DNA of 64,000 bases from Shewanella cutis (GTDB lineage Bacteria; Pseudomonadota; Gammaproteobacteria; Enterobacterales; Shewanellaceae), in contig NZ_JACSDI010000014.1 of assembly GCF_022410515.1 (NCBI RefSeq), forward strand, positions 26,386-90,385. Reading direction: 5' to 3'. Of the stretch, positions 36,306 to 45,910 are shown one piece after another. Numbering within the stretch: the stretch's first letter is position 1; every line of letters begins with the position of its first letter. Below the pieces are notes generated by a model that was given only the letters and a program-made list of their open reading frames with translations, was not told where the DNA came from and ran no database searches. Made by a program: the position numbers and the translations under genes.

Positions 36306-37082
36306 TTAGTGAGCGGGCATCATGCCCATCATGCGGGCTTCTTTCTTCTCACTTGGCTTTTCGATGTTTTTCAGCTCAATTTCAAATATCAAGGTTGATT
36401 GCGGCGGAATTTCGCCCACAAATTCATTGCCATAAGCTAAGTTTGCGGGAATGACAAAACGGTATTTTGAGCCCATCGGCATCAGCTTTAAGCCTTCTTC
36501 CCAACCTGGGATCACTGTCATTAAAGCGAAACGTGTTGGCTCTTCACGGCCGACGGTGTTTTCGAACTCAGTGCCATCGACAAATTTACCCACGTATTCA
36601 ACGGTCACCACATCCTCAGGATTAGGCTTTTTGCCTTCGCCAGCGACCAGCACTTCATATTGCAGACCTGAATCAGTCACTTTGACGCCAGACTTCTTTT
36701 TATTCGCCGCTAAAAATGCTTCACCTGCCTTACTGTTTTCAGCCGCTAATTTTTCAGCGTTGGCTTTTCTCGCGGCATTGAGCTGTTCAACGCGTTGATT
36801 TAAGGCGGTTAAAATCTCTTCATCATTGAGTTCTGATTTCGCTTTGAGTGAATCGACAAAGCCTGCAACCACCAGTTCCACATCCACTTTTGCACCCAGT
36901 TCAACCTGAGTATAAATTTGGCTAGAAATGTGCTTACCGACTGAAGCACCCATGCTGTAAGACGCTTTATCGTCATCAGTTTTAAGATCAGCCGCAAAGG
37001 TGGCCATTGAGACAAATAATGCGGCGCAGGTCGCCACTGTGATGGTTTTTGGGATAAAAGAAGTTGGCATAGATTTTTTCAT
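36306..37082 (-). CDS. periplasmic FKBP-type peptidyl-prolyl isomerase
   Basis: A 258-residue FkpA/Mip-like protein. A signal peptide (about 1-30, ending MATFAA) is followed by an N-terminal dimerisation domain (KASYSMGASVGKHISSQIYTQ) and a long helix rich in Lys, Glu and Ala. The FKBP domain (about 130-240) contains VTVEYVGKFVDGTEFENT and IPANLAYGNEFVGEIPPQSTLIFEIEL. The C-terminus is Met/His-rich (MMGMMPAH), a possible metal contact. It probably helps fold SirA in the periplasm. Confidence 0.92.
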   Translation of the reverse strand: MKKSMPTSFIPKTITVATCAALFVSMATFAADLKTDDDKASYSMGASVGKHISSQIYTQVELGAKVDVELVVAGFVDSLKAKSELNDEEILTALNQRVEQLNAARKANAEKLAAENSKAGEAFLAANKKKSGVKVTDSGLQYEVLVAGEGKKPNPEDVVTVEYVGKFVDGTEFENTVGREEPTRFALMTVIPGWEEGLKLMPMGSKYRFVIPANLAYGNEFVGEIPPQSTLIFEIELKNIEKPSEKKEARMMGMMPAH

Positions 37083-37175
37083 TTTATGTTCTCTACAATT
37101 TAGCCCTTGGGCTGAGTGCTTTAGCCGAAAATGTATGGATTTTGCCCATAACAGATTTAAGTATTTATTTGATTA

Positions 37176-37616
37176 CTATGGTTTTTCTGTTTTTCTTCCT
37201 GACATCCGCCAGCCATAAATGCCATCAGCCATATGGCGCACACCGGTGTAACCTAATTTCATGACCTCCCTCGCAGCCAAATTACTCATGGTGCACATAG
37301 GGTTAGCGCAATAGAACACCATCACCGCATCTTTATTTTTTGGAAGTAAATCTCTCCAATTGTGCACATTGAAAAAAACCGCTCCTGGGATAAAACCTTC
37401 TGCCCAAATTTCAAGCGTGTTTACGTCGAAAAAATAAACGCCTTCTTTACCTACCAAGGTTTCGGCTTCACGCATGGAGATAGGGTTAAGTTGAATCTCT
37501 TGATAAGGCACTTCTGACATTTCAGATCCCCCCCCAGCAACAGCTGGTAATGCAGGAACCCCTAATGTCGTAACAAGTGCTAATTGAGTTAAGATTTGGC
37601 GAATGTATTTATTCAT
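37176..37616 (-). CDS. periplasmic rhodanese-like protein
   Basis: A 146-residue secreted rhodanese. The signal peptide is MNKYIRQILTQLALVTTLGVPALPAVA. The rhodanese fold has FDVNTLEIWAEGFIPGAVFFNV and the active-site loop VFYCANPMCTMS, with the catalytic Cys in the usual place. It lies directly after sirA on the same strand. A persulfide-handling role linked to sulfide production is plausible; several sulfite-reducing mcc/sir loci carry such genes. Confidence 0.88.
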   Translation of the reverse strand: MNKYIRQILTQLALVTTLGVPALPAVAGGGSEMSEVPYQEIQLNPISMREAETLVGKEGVYFFDVNTLEIWAEGFIPGAVFFNVHNWRDLLPKNKDAVMVFYCANPMCTMSNLAAREVMKLGYTGVRHMADGIYGWRMSGRKTEKP

Positions 37617-37633
37617 AATCAGTCTCTTAAGTT

Positions 37634-37655
37634 CCCGGTACCCTAGGGTACCGGG
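37634..37655 (-). other. intercistronic palindromic hairpin between sirA and the rhodanese gene
   Basis: A perfect 22-bp palindrome (CCCGGTACCCT and its complement) in the 97-bp gap. There is no T-run on the minus strand, so it is not a standard terminator. It more likely stabilises the sirA 3-prime end or partly attenuates readthrough. Confidence 0.7.
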
Positions 37656-37713
37656 ACTTTATTTACCCCCTGTTAGCTGCTAGCGCAGCAAGCCAACAAG
37701 GTGCAAGGTCTAA

Positions 37714-39831
37714 CTACATTTTTGCGCTGTAGCCGTTAGCATCGATGATAGCTTGAGCTTGCTGGACGTAAGTTAACGCTGCGTCTAAACGTTTTTGGGT
37801 ATAACGTGGACCATGGACACCCCATGAACCGTCAGCTTCAACTAACTTAACAACGTCTTGTGCTTTGTCAGTCAACATCAGTACTTCGGTTTTCTTATCA
37901 ACAGGTAACTGAGTTACTTCCAGTAACTTGTCGATACGTTGTAAACCTTGTTGTACTTGGCCAAACAGATCTTTCACTGGTTTTTGCCACTTCTGCACTT
38001 CGCCGTAGATTTCCATTTGGTCTTCGAAATGTAAGCCCACTTCGAGTTCTGATTGGAATTGGCTATGACAACCTTTGTTTTCAGTAACGTCATGGTCTGA
38101 AGCCGAAGTACGGGCACAAGTCCACATCAGGTCGAGGTAGTTGTAGCCATTTTCGTCTTTAGCCACAGTCCAACCTTTGGTGGTCGCATCACGAGACTTA
38201 CCTGCAGGAGGGTTAAGGGTCTTGCGCAGTGGATCGACATCAATCTTCCACATGTGTGACTTACGAACGTTGTCGAAGCCCGCCATATCTGGGAATTGGA
38301 TTGCAGTGAAGTTTTCACAGCTTCCCATGTTTGGCATGTGACAGCTTTGACAGGTTTGGTTGCTGTGAGTATTGGTGTTCTTAGCAATCTCAGCCTGTGC
38401 TTTGTGACAGTCAGTACATTCTTTGATGATTTTTGGCTTAGTGATACCAGATTTCCAATCACCATCAGTCACTTCGTGTGGATCGTGACAGGTTGAACAA
38501 CGCATACCTTTGTCATAGTGAGCAGAGGCAAACATTTGCGAACCTTCAGTACCACAAGATGGGCAAGAAGACTTCATCTTCACGTTGAAAGCGTATTCCA
38601 GTTTCTCTTTCGCTTGTGGCGTTTCGGCCAATTCTTCAGCGAAGTTAAAACGTTGGTGACAACGAGAACAGTTCGAAGGCATGCCACCACCGATACCGCC
38701 ATCTAAGTGACCACCCGCGCCGTGACACTCTTCACAGGTAATACCTTTAGAAATCGTATGTTTTTGCAGCTCTTTCGGATTACCTAAAGCAGCGAAGAAT
38801 TCATCTTTATTTTGGAAGTCAAACTTAAAGGTGTGACACATTTCGCAATAGGAGCTAGCAGGTTGGAATAGGAATTCCTTCTCGTACTTAGCACCGTATG
38901 AGCTCATACCCCATTGGTGTGAACCACTCGCGCCAAAGTCTTCCATCTTTGTTGGGAAAGATGGAATAGCTTTATTAATTTTTGCAGCCATTTCAGGGGT
39001 TAACCACTCAGCCCAACCGCGGGAGAATTGGTTACCACCAGCGACCATAGTACCTGTACCGTCTTTTAATAGACCGTCTTTAACGTGGTAAGTACCGCGC
39101 ACCAGATAAGCATCGATAAAACCATATTTGGTACGTGGTGTACCTACTGTGGCGTAAATTGCGTCTGGCGTGATACCGGTTGGCAGGATAGAAGTATCCT
39201 TAGTGCCATACATGGTTTTTTTCAGGTCGTTATCGACTTCTGGATGCTCGCCTGGGAAGCGAATTGTCTTAGAGTGACGTGAACGTTTCCATTTCTCGTA
39301 CTCAGGAGCATGACACTCACCGCATTTTTCAGGGCCAACAAACTTATTCGGGAAATCCAGAATTGATTTTTCACCTAAACGATATTGCAGCGCCATAGGG
39401 CGCGTTCCATCGGTATACTTGCTATAAGTTACCGCGGTGCCATCGTTAGGGTTAACTTCTTTGTTGTACTTACTGTAAACAGTACTCGTACCTTCTTTTA
39501 AATATTCCTCACCACGGTCACTAACTTTATAAGTACCCTTTAAACGACCTGCTGCATCATATTTAAAAACTGGGTGATTTTCGAAAAGAAAATCAAACAA
39601 TTCTTGCTCCGCAACAATATAATCTTGCAGCGTTCTCACGCCACGAGTTTCTAATGTGGTGTCAGGGTTAGCTAAAATACCTTGGGTATAAGAAGATTGC
39701 TGCTTATTCCCATGTCCAGGGACCACTTTACCATCCGATTTAGCATCGGATGCGATTGTGGTAGCGCTTACGGCAGAACCTAAACAAAACAGCACGCCTA
39801 AGGCTGTTTTGGTTTTCCATCGCTTCATCAT
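37714..39831 (-). CDS. sirA: octaheme dissimilatory sulfite reductase SirA (MccA family)
   Basis: A 705-residue periplasmic octaheme c-type cytochrome that reduces sulfite to sulfide with six electrons. A signal peptide (about 1-28) is followed by seven CXXCH sites at 170, 329, 366, 388, 445, 472 and 494. The eighth is a CX15CH site at 572-589 (Cys572, Cys588, His589), the hallmark of MccA/SirA. CPSC (423-426, no His) and Cys505 are candidates for the Cu(I) thiolate ligands known in this family. The start ATG has TAGGAG upstream. First gene of the minus-strand arm and divergent from the CcmF-like gene. Confidence 0.96.
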   Translation of the reverse strand: MMKRWKTKTALGVLFCLGSAVSATTIASDAKSDGKVVPGHGNKQQSSYTQGILANPDTTLETRGVRTLQDYIVAEQELFDFLFENHPVFKYDAAGRLKGTYKVSDRGEEYLKEGTSTVYSKYNKEVNPNDGTAVTYSKYTDGTRPMALQYRLGEKSILDFPNKFVGPEKCGECHAPEYEKWKRSRHSKTIRFPGEHPEVDNDLKKTMYGTKDTSILPTGITPDAIYATVGTPRTKYGFIDAYLVRGTYHVKDGLLKDGTGTMVAGGNQFSRGWAEWLTPEMAAKINKAIPSFPTKMEDFGASGSHQWGMSSYGAKYEKEFLFQPASSYCEMCHTFKFDFQNKDEFFAALGNPKELQKHTISKGITCEECHGAGGHLDGGIGGGMPSNCSRCHQRFNFAEELAETPQAKEKLEYAFNVKMKSSCPSCGTEGSQMFASAHYDKGMRCSTCHDPHEVTDGDWKSGITKPKIIKECTDCHKAQAEIAKNTNTHSNQTCQSCHMPNMGSCENFTAIQFPDMAGFDNVRKSHMWKIDVDPLRKTLNPPAGKSRDATTKGWTVAKDENGYNYLDLMWTCARTSASDHDVTENKGCHSQFQSELEVGLHFEDQMEIYGEVQKWQKPVKDLFGQVQQGLQRIDKLLEVTQLPVDKKTEVLMLTDKAQDVVKLVEADGSWGVHGPRYTQKRLDAALTYVQQAQAIIDANGYSAKM

Positions 39832-40331
39832 TCACTCCTAATTTATCATTAGTTTTATATTTTCCACTGAACCTAACTGTTCACTGAACGACATAAACAA
39901 TTGACCAGTGACTGCATGATGAATGAGAGAAAAACCAAAAAATCTGCGCTAGAGCACATTAAATTTTGATTCAGAAATCAATAGAGCTAAAAACATAAAA
40001 AACAACTAAAATCATCATCTTAACAATTTTAATTTAGTGGTTTTTTAGATTTTAAATCTGTTTTTTTAGATCTAAAAAAACCTAAAAACAGGTTTAATTT
40101 TTCAAAAACAACCAAAGTCATAAATGACCATTTTAATGCCGAGACAGATCACATTCTGCCCTCAAAAACTCAGTTACCCTGCGAGCGAATCGTTGAGTAG
40201 CTAACTACCAACATCCAGTTTATCCAACGCGACAATAAATAAGTCAGCACAGATTAACAGTAAAAAAATTAATCCATCATTAATCTCAGTATTAATGTAA
40301 ATCGTAAACTAATGCTATGCAGGAAATATCA
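39832..40331. promoter_or_regulatory. divergent sirA/sirE promoter region
   Basis: A 500-bp AT-rich region without a gene. It contains the dyad TTGATTCAGAAATCAA (39966-39981), near the FNR/EtrA consensus but with spacing 2 bp too long, and a half-conserved CRP-like site ending in TCACA at about 40137-40152. It also has repeated TTTTTAGAT tracts (40040-40080). It presumably carries both promoters and anaerobic control, but no site is certain. Confidence 0.45.
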
Positions 40332-42398
40332 ATGATAAATATGATTCCAGAAATCGGGCACATATTGCTGATCATGAGTACTGTGTTTGCATTATTGTCG
40401 GCGGCAAGTCATTTAATTGGTAGCTACCAGCGCAACCTTTACTTAATCGCCTTTGGTAATAGATTATTTTACGCGCTGTTTTTCACCTTATTAACCGCGT
40501 TATGCAGCTTAGTTTTTAGCTTTATTGCCGATGACTTTTCAGTCGCCTATGTTGCCAATCATTCCAACAGCCAACTCGCCCTCGGTTATAAAGTCGCTGC
40601 GGTGTGGGGCAGCCATGAAGGCTCAATGCTGTTTTGGGTATTTGCCATTGCCCTATGGGGTGCGGTGATTAATTGGCGCCAAGCAACCCATAGCGCGAAA
40701 CTCGATCTGGAAAACTTACAAGCAGATAAGGCTTACTTTGGTCGGGTACTGGCTATTTTGGCCTTAGTGATCCTCGGCTTTAATTTGTTTTTACTCTTTA
40801 CTTCCAATCCCTTTGCCCGCTTGTTACCTAACATTCCTGTCGAAGGGCGTGACCTTAACCCCATATTGCAGGACATTGGCTTAATACTGCATCCACCTAT
40901 GCTGTTTTTGGGTTATGTCGGGCTAACGGTTTGCTTTGCCGCAGCGCTGGCATCACTTATTGGCGGCAAGTTACCTGCTCGCCACCTCGATTACCTTCGG
41001 CCTTGGGTGTTACTGGCGTGGATTTTCCTCACAGGTGGTAATGCCTTTGGCTCTTGGTGGGCCTACAACGAACTGGGTTGGGGTGGTTGGTGGTTTTGGG
41101 ATCCCGTTGAAAACGCCTCTTTTATTCCTTGGCTGGTTGCAACAGCTTTGGTGCATTCCTTAGTGCTCACCCGAAAGACCCAAGGGTTTACCCTCACCAC
41201 CCTGTTTTTATGTTTATTGGCATTTTCCCTCAGCTTGTTGGGCAGCTTTTTAGTGCGTTCCGGCATAGTGCAATCGGTGCATGCCTTTGCCGCAGATCCA
41301 ACCCGTGGTATGTCTATTCTCAGTTTGTTGGTGATTTTTGTTGGCGCTGCATTATTAATTTTTGCGCTCAAGGCCAATCTATTAAGGCGTGAAATCGACT
41401 TTGATCTGCTCAGTAAGGAAACACTATTACTGCTCGGGATAGTGATTTTAGTGGTTGCCGCCTTTTCGGTGTTGCTTGGTACTTTTTATCCACTGATTTA
41501 TGAACTCCTCAACCTAGGTACACTTTCAGTCGGTGCGCCGTACTTCAACGCCATATTTGTACCACTGACTTTTTTGGTCGTGTTGCTGATGGGGATTGCC
41601 CCTCTGGTCGAATGGCAAAATACCTCCAAGGCTCAAGCTGTTCCGATATTGCTGCTCGGCTTTGGCGTATTGGCTATCGGCTTTTGGGTAAGTCTACAGG
41701 CGGCATCCGGTAGCAACTTATTCTTACTGCTTGGCACGGCGGCAGCCTTATGGCTTATCGTGTGCCTATTACTGACGCTGTTAGTGAGTCTTGGCGTTCG
41801 CAAACGCACCAGCGCAAACCAAATCACTGCCAAGGTGCCCGTAAAATCCCGCACCTCAAAACAACGCTTTATCGGCATGATGCTCGCCCACCTCGGGGTG
41901 GCCATCACCATTATCGGTGCCTCTGCGGTGTCCAATTTTGAAGAAGAAGCACTCCTCAGAATGGGCCCAGGCCAAGGTAAGCCGTTAGCGGGTTATATCT
42001 TAGTGTATGAAAGCACTGAGAATGTCGAAACCAATAGCTTTACGGCAATCCAAGCCAACATCAGTATCCGCGATGGCGCGAATGATGAAGTGATCCTCGG
42101 TTATGTCAGGCCACAACGACAAACCTTTAAAAGCAACGCGATGGAAATGTCCCATGCGGGGATCGACCACGGTTTTTGGCGGGATATCTATGTCTCCATG
42201 GGATTGCAACTCAGCGACACAGAATACCTGATCCGCATTAGCTACAAACCATTGGCCACATGGATTTGGCTGGGGGCACTTTTCATGATGCTCGGCGGCG
42301 CCATAGCCGCGTGGCCTATAAGACAAGCTCGCCGCGTCGAAGAATCAGAACAGCTCAGTACAAGCTCATCATCTGCAAGGGAGGCAGTAACCCAATGA
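40332..42398 (+). CDS. sirE: CcmF/NrfE-like haem lyase subunit SirE
   Basis: A 688-residue polytopic haem-handling protein of the CcmF family with about 14 TM helices. The WWD haem-binding domain is seen in NELGWGGWWFWDPVENASFIPW, with the earlier helix VWGSHEGSMLFWVFA. It ligates haem to apocytochromes at the outer face of the membrane. A frame opens 5 codons earlier, but the ATG at 40332 has AGGA 7 bp upstream. It overlaps the next gene by 4 bp (ATGA). Being a second, locus-bound lyase, it is probably dedicated to the CX15CH haem of SirA. The sirE name is from memory of the sir literature. Confidence 0.9.
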   Translation: MINMIPEIGHILLIMSTVFALLSAASHLIGSYQRNLYLIAFGNRLFYALFFTLLTALCSLVFSFIADDFSVAYVANHSNSQLALGYKVAAVWGSHEGSMLFWVFAIALWGAVINWRQATHSAKLDLENLQADKAYFGRVLAILALVILGFNLFLLFTSNPFARLLPNIPVEGRDLNPILQDIGLILHPPMLFLGYVGLTVCFAAALASLIGGKLPARHLDYLRPWVLLAWIFLTGGNAFGSWWAYNELGWGGWWFWDPVENASFIPWLVATALVHSLVLTRKTQGFTLTTLFLCLLAFSLSLLGSFLVRSGIVQSVHAFAADPTRGMSILSLLVIFVGAALLIFALKANLLRREIDFDLLSKETLLLLGIVILVVAAFSVLLGTFYPLIYELLNLGTLSVGAPYFNAIFVPLTFLVVLLMGIAPLVEWQNTSKAQAVPILLLGFGVLAIGFWVSLQAASGSNLFLLLGTAAALWLIVCLLLTLLVSLGVRKRTSANQITAKVPVKSRTSKQRFIGMMLAHLGVAITIIGASAVSNFEEEALLRMGPGQGKPLAGYILVYESTENVETNSFTAIQANISIRDGANDEVILGYVRPQRQTFKSNAMEMSHAGIDHGFWRDIYVSMGLQLSDTEYLIRISYKPLATWIWLGALFMMLGGAIAAWPIRQARRVEESEQLSTSSSSAREAVTQ

Positions 42399-42826
42399 AT
42401 CCACTCTTTCGCTCACCCTATTTGTGTTTATTGTTTTGGTTGTTGTCGCTTGCCCTCTGCTTTGGAGGCGCAACCTTCCTCGCCACCGCACAGGAAGGCC
42501 CCAATATGGGCGCATCCTATCAACAACAGGCAATAGCGATCAGTAAAGAACTGCGTTGCCCAATGGCAACCAACCAAACCTTATTTGAGTCGCAGGCGCC
42601 TATTGCCCATGAGCTCAAAGGACAAATTTTTTCGCTGCTAGAACAAGGCTTAAAACGGGATGAAGTGATCGATTTTATGGTGCAACGCTACGGCGAGAAA
42701 ATCCGTTACCAGCCAGAATTTAAAACCTCCACCTTTGCCCTATGGATTGGACCTTTACTGTTATTAATACTTGGCGTGGGGCTATGTTTAGTACTGATCT
42801 CACGCAATAAAAAATCAACTTATTGA
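42395..42826 (+). CDS. sirF: CcmH/NrfF-like protein lacking the second active-site Cys (SirF)
   Basis: A 143-residue CcmH-type membrane protein: a signal/TM (about 10-32), the conserved periplasmic three-helix domain and a C-terminal TM (about 115-135). The canonical thiol motif LRCPxCQNQ reads LRCPMATNQ here, so Cys55 is kept but the second Cys is Ala58 (codon GCA, 42566-42568). A mono-thiol CcmH would form mixed disulfides without self-oxidising. The start overlaps the stop of the CcmF-like gene (ATGA); the frame extends further upstream inside that gene, but this is not the real start. Confidence 0.88.
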   Translation: MNPLFRSPYLCLLFWLLSLALCFGGATFLATAQEGPNMGASYQQQAIAISKELRCPMATNQTLFESQAPIAHELKGQIFSLLEQGLKRDEVIDFMVQRYGEKIRYQPEFKTSTFALWIGPLLLLILGVGLCLVLISRNKKSTY

Positions 42827-42842
42827 AAATATAGGATTAGTA

Positions 42843-43436
42843 ATGAAATCATATTATCTCCCGTTGGTGTTATGCGCTTGCTTGGGCCTATTGCCTAATT
42901 ACAGCCACGGCCACGCACTCAACAATAAACTCTACAGCACAGGTGAGCCACTCAGTAAGCCAAGAGCTATGACAGGGTTTATTGAAATGCAGTACGCCAG
43001 AGGCATACCAGAAGTACCTTTCATTGATGAAGCTGGCAAAACTCAGACCCTAGCGCAATACCAAGGCAAGCTTACCTTAGTCAATTTATGGGCCACTTGG
43101 TGCGCACCTTGCCTGCGTGAAATTCCCGAATTACAAAAATTACAGCAACAATATCAAGGAAAAAACCTCAACATAGTACCGATTTCGATTGATGAAGAAA
43201 TTCAAGACGTTCGTCCATTTCTCAACAAATACGGCTTTAACAACTACAGCACTTGGCTCGACCCTAACAAAAATATTGAGGGCATAGTGCCAACAACCGT
43301 CGTCCCTGCCAGTTATTTCTTTGATGCTAAAGGCAATCTAGTCGGATTTATTCGTGGATATCTTGATTGGGGCGATAAAGACGTCGTGAGCTATCTTGAT
43401 CAGTTGATCGCTAAATATGCTCCTGTTTCACAATAA
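42843..43436 (+). CDS. CcmG/TlpA-like periplasmic thioredoxin
   Basis: A 197-residue exported thioredoxin-like reductase. A signal peptide (about 1-24) precedes the active-site ATWCAPCLREIP (Cys87 and Cys90), followed by VPISIDEEIQDVRPFL and the cis-Pro segment VVPASYFFDAKGNLVG. It would reduce the apocytochrome or the CcmH-like thiol so haem can be attached. 16 bp after the CcmH-like gene, with AGGA before the ATG. Third gene of the plus-strand sir arm. Confidence 0.9.
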   Translation: MKSYYLPLVLCACLGLLPNYSHGHALNNKLYSTGEPLSKPRAMTGFIEMQYARGIPEVPFIDEAGKTQTLAQYQGKLTLVNLWATWCAPCLREIPELQKLQQQYQGKNLNIVPISIDEEIQDVRPFLNKYGFNNYSTWLDPNKNIEGIVPTTVVPASYFFDAKGNLVGFIRGYLDWGDKDVVSYLDQLIAKYAPVSQ

Positions 43437-43489
43437 GCGTTGAAATAACTCAAGCATCTCCATTCGGTTATCCGCCAATCTTTACCGAA

Positions 43490-43524
43490 ACCCGCTGCTC
43501 CCCGATTTGGCAGCGGGTATTTTT
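43490..43524 (+). terminator. terminator of the plus-strand sir arm
   Basis: An 8-bp GC-rich stem CCCGCTGC / GCAGCGGG with an 11-nt loop, then TATTTTTAC. Confidence 0.85.
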
Positions 43525-43644
43525 ACTTCAAGGCCAGCACGCTTTGTATTCTGCGCCACCTTTCTTTAGAATTGCCACTGTTATCCATGAATCGATTTCA
43601 CCAATCTATTCGTAAAACCCATTGATCAAATCTAAGGCTCCCCG

Positions 43645-44223
43645 ATGAAACTCACCAGTTTAACTCAACCTATTTATGACCACTTGTACCGTGATATTAG
43701 TGAGTTTCGCAGTACCTTCGACCTCGCCGTCAACGATGCCAGCTCATTGGATGATAAGGCCGACACCTTACATACTTCGTTGATTATTGAAGAGTTAACT
43801 GAACTTGCCGAAGCCGATAGCCGTATCGAACAGGCCGATGCCATTGTGGATTCTGTTTACGTGTTGATGGGTCGTTTAGTGCATTTAGGCGCTGAACTAA
43901 TGACTGACAGACTGGAAATCAGCTACCTTATCGATCTGCTGCTGTGCGTTGCCAAAAACCGTGAAATTGACTTTATCGCCTGCTGGGATGAAGTCCATTC
44001 CAGCAATATGAGCAAAGTATGCCGTAACGAGCAAGAACTGGCTGAAACGATTGCCTTTTATGCCAAACAAGGCGTTGACATCGTCGGCAGCAAAAAAGGT
44101 GAGTTTATCATCGCCAAATGCGCTAAAGATGTGGAAATGGCGGGCAAAGTGGTACGTCAAGGTAAAGTGTTAAAGTCGGTATATTACCGCCCGGCGGATC
44201 TCACCAAGCGAGTACCGGCGTAA
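43645..44223 (+). CDS. MazG-like/phosphoribosyl-ATP pyrophosphatase-like protein
   Basis: A 192-residue all-alpha NTP pyrophosphatase-type protein. The metal-binding pattern EELTELAEAD (about 51-60) followed by QADAIVDSVYVLMG (about 64-77) is the E-x-x-E ... D-x-x-D arrangement of the MazG/PRA-PH superfamily. It probably hydrolyses non-canonical or deoxy NTPs; the exact substrate is unknown. The C-terminal half (KQGVDIVGSKKGEFIIAKC) is unlike simple MazG. Monocistronic. Confidence 0.82.
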   Translation: MKLTSLTQPIYDHLYRDISEFRSTFDLAVNDASSLDDKADTLHTSLIIEELTELAEADSRIEQADAIVDSVYVLMGRLVHLGAELMTDRLEISYLIDLLLCVAKNREIDFIACWDEVHSSNMSKVCRNEQELAETIAFYAKQGVDIVGSKKGEFIIAKCAKDVEMAGKVVRQGKVLKSVYYRPADLTKRVPA

Positions 44224-44233
44224 ATGCTAAAAA

Positions 44234-44259
44234 ATTGGATGCACTCACGGGCATCCAAT
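44234..44259 (-). terminator. terminator of the two-gene sensor kinase operon
   Basis: A perfect 9-bp stem ATTGGATGC / GCATCCAAT. On the minus strand it runs into a T-tract (TTTTTT). Between convergent genes. Confidence 0.85.
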
Positions 44260-44323
44260 AACAACTGAGCCAATCCGCCCAGTAAAGCCTTCAACTCGCA
44301 GGCCAAATCTAAAGCTGTACACT

Positions 44324-45910
44324 TTAGTTTTCAGCTAATTGCACCACAGCATCGATGGCAGCAGGCAATCTCACTTCAATCCGAGTTACGGGTTTGCTGT
44401 CATCGACCATCAGAAAGGTATCTCCCCCTTGGGCACGGGCAAATAATCGAGCCGAATAGGTCCCCACACCGACCCCTTCGCTCTTACCATGGGTCACGTA
44501 TTTATCCCAAAAACGTTCCCGAATGGTCAAAGGCACAATACCAGCATTCTCTATCTTAATAACCACATCACCCCCTTCGAGCGTTAGCGAGATAGAAACT
44601 TTGGTTCTAGTTCTTGCTGACTCAAAGGCATTTTTTATCAAATTGAACAACATTGGGTGACTTAACTTTGGATCTCCCATGACATCAAAGGTACTACAGG
44701 GATCTTCGTCGGGGGATAAATAAGCCACCAGTTGTTTATGCTGAAAAATGGCCTGCACCGCCTGTAACAATTGTTTTAACATGCTGTGCACAGAAAACCA
44801 TTCGGCATCTAAATCATAATTTCCCGATTCAATTCGGAGTATATCCGATGTCAGGTTAACAGTATTAATGGACTGCAGTGCCAGTTCATCCACTAAATTA
44901 ATCTTAGGCAACCAATCCTTCGGGCAGCTTTTATCTTGAGCAAGCTTTTGAGCTAATGCACTGATCGTCGCAAGCGGGCTTTTAAGATCATGACTAATAA
45001 TGCAATCGGCATTATCCTTAAGCTTCACTTTAAGTCGCATATCTTCATATTCTCGCTGCAAAACGCGCTGTCGCTCAAGTTGTGCCAACTGATTGACCAA
45101 TTTAAGCTTCAAGATCTCCGGTTGTACGGGTTTAGTCAGGTAGTCAATGGCGCCACCTCGCAGCCCCTGGAGATGATGCTCAACGTCAGCAAGTGCACTG
45201 ACAAAAATTACCGGAATGTCAGCAGATAGTGGATGATTTCGCAATGCTTTAAGCACTTGGTGTCCGTCCATCTGTGGCATCATCACATCTAGCAGCACCA
45301 AATCAGGCGGTATTTCTGCTTGGCAGATCTTAAGTGCTGTTTTTCCATCCTTAGCAAATAGCACTGTATATTCCTCATTTAGCAGCCGAGCCATAAATGC
45401 TAAATTGTCAGGCATATCATCGACCACTAGTACAGTATTTTTCGTGTCAGCTTGCTCAACGAAGGAATTGCCAATGCAATTTGCATTATCTTGGCTGATA
45501 GGTGCAATCCGCCTTACTTGCTTTTTACGACACGATGTTAAAACCTGTTGCACCCTAGACTGCAAAGACTTAGAGGTAAATGGTTTAGCGATAATATCGG
45601 CAACGCCATATTTAATCGCTTCTTCCACAAGGCTTCTATGGGTATTTGCCGTCACTAAAATGACGGGTAAATCCCGCCACTTATCCTCTTGACGTAACGC
45701 CTCCAATAATTCTTGGCCGGGACCGTCAGGCATACTCCAATCAAGTAACAATATATCGACATGGCTATCCTGCAGTATCTCTAACGCTTGACGGCCATTA
45801 TCTGCCTGCAACACTTGACCAAAACCGAGCTGCCTTAACTGCTCTGCCATAATCTTACGGAGCGTCCCCATATCCTCAACAATCAAGGTTTGCATTTGGC
45901 TTAATTGCAT
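44324..45910 (-). CDS. REC-REC-histidine kinase signalling protein
   Basis: A 528-residue soluble protein. REC1 (about 5-118) has [14 protein letters not shown] with the phospho-acceptor Asp. REC2 (about 158-275) has [15 protein letters not shown] coiled linker leads to a histidine-kinase core with the H-box [17 protein letters not shown] and an HATPase domain with [10 protein letters not shown] and [12 protein letters not shown]. No membrane segment. Its start overlaps the end of the large hybrid kinase gene by 10 bp, so the two proteins are translationally coupled and probably form one phosphorelay. Confidence 0.92.
   Translation of the reverse strand: MQLSQMQTLIVEDMGTLRKIMAEQLRQLGFGQVLQADNGRQALEILQDSHVDILLLDWSMPDGPGQELLEALRQEDKWRDLPVILVTANTHRSLVEEAIKYGVADIIAKPFTSKSLQSRVQQVLTSCRKKQVRRIAPISQDNANCIGNSFVEQADTKNTVLVVDDMPDNLAFMARLLNEEYTVLFAKDGKTALKICQAEIPPDLVLLDVMMPQMDGHQVLKALRNHPLSADIPVIFVSALADVEHHLQGLRGGAIDYLTKPVQPEILKLKLVNQLAQLERQRVLQREYEDMRLKVKLKDNADCIISHDLKSPLATISALAQKLAQDKSCPKDWLPKINLVDELALQSINTVNLTSDILRIESGNYDLDAEWFSVHSMLKQLLQAVQAIFQHKQLVAYLSPDEDPCSTFDVMGDPKLSHPMLFNLIKNAFESARTRTKVSISLTLEGGDVVIKIENAGIVPLTIRERFWDKYVTHGKSEGVGVGTYSARLFARAQGGDTFLMVDDSKPVTRIEVRLPAAIDAVVQLAEN

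Noticed and set aside
39966..39981. Canonical FNR/EtrA box upstream of sirA
   Set aside because: Half-sites TTGAT and ATCAA are separated by 6 instead of 4 bases, so it is listed only as a non-canonical dyad.
42260..42394. Long N-terminal extension of the CcmH-like protein
   Set aside because: It lies in another frame inside the CcmF-like gene; the ATGA overlap at 42395 and the following signal anchor define the start.
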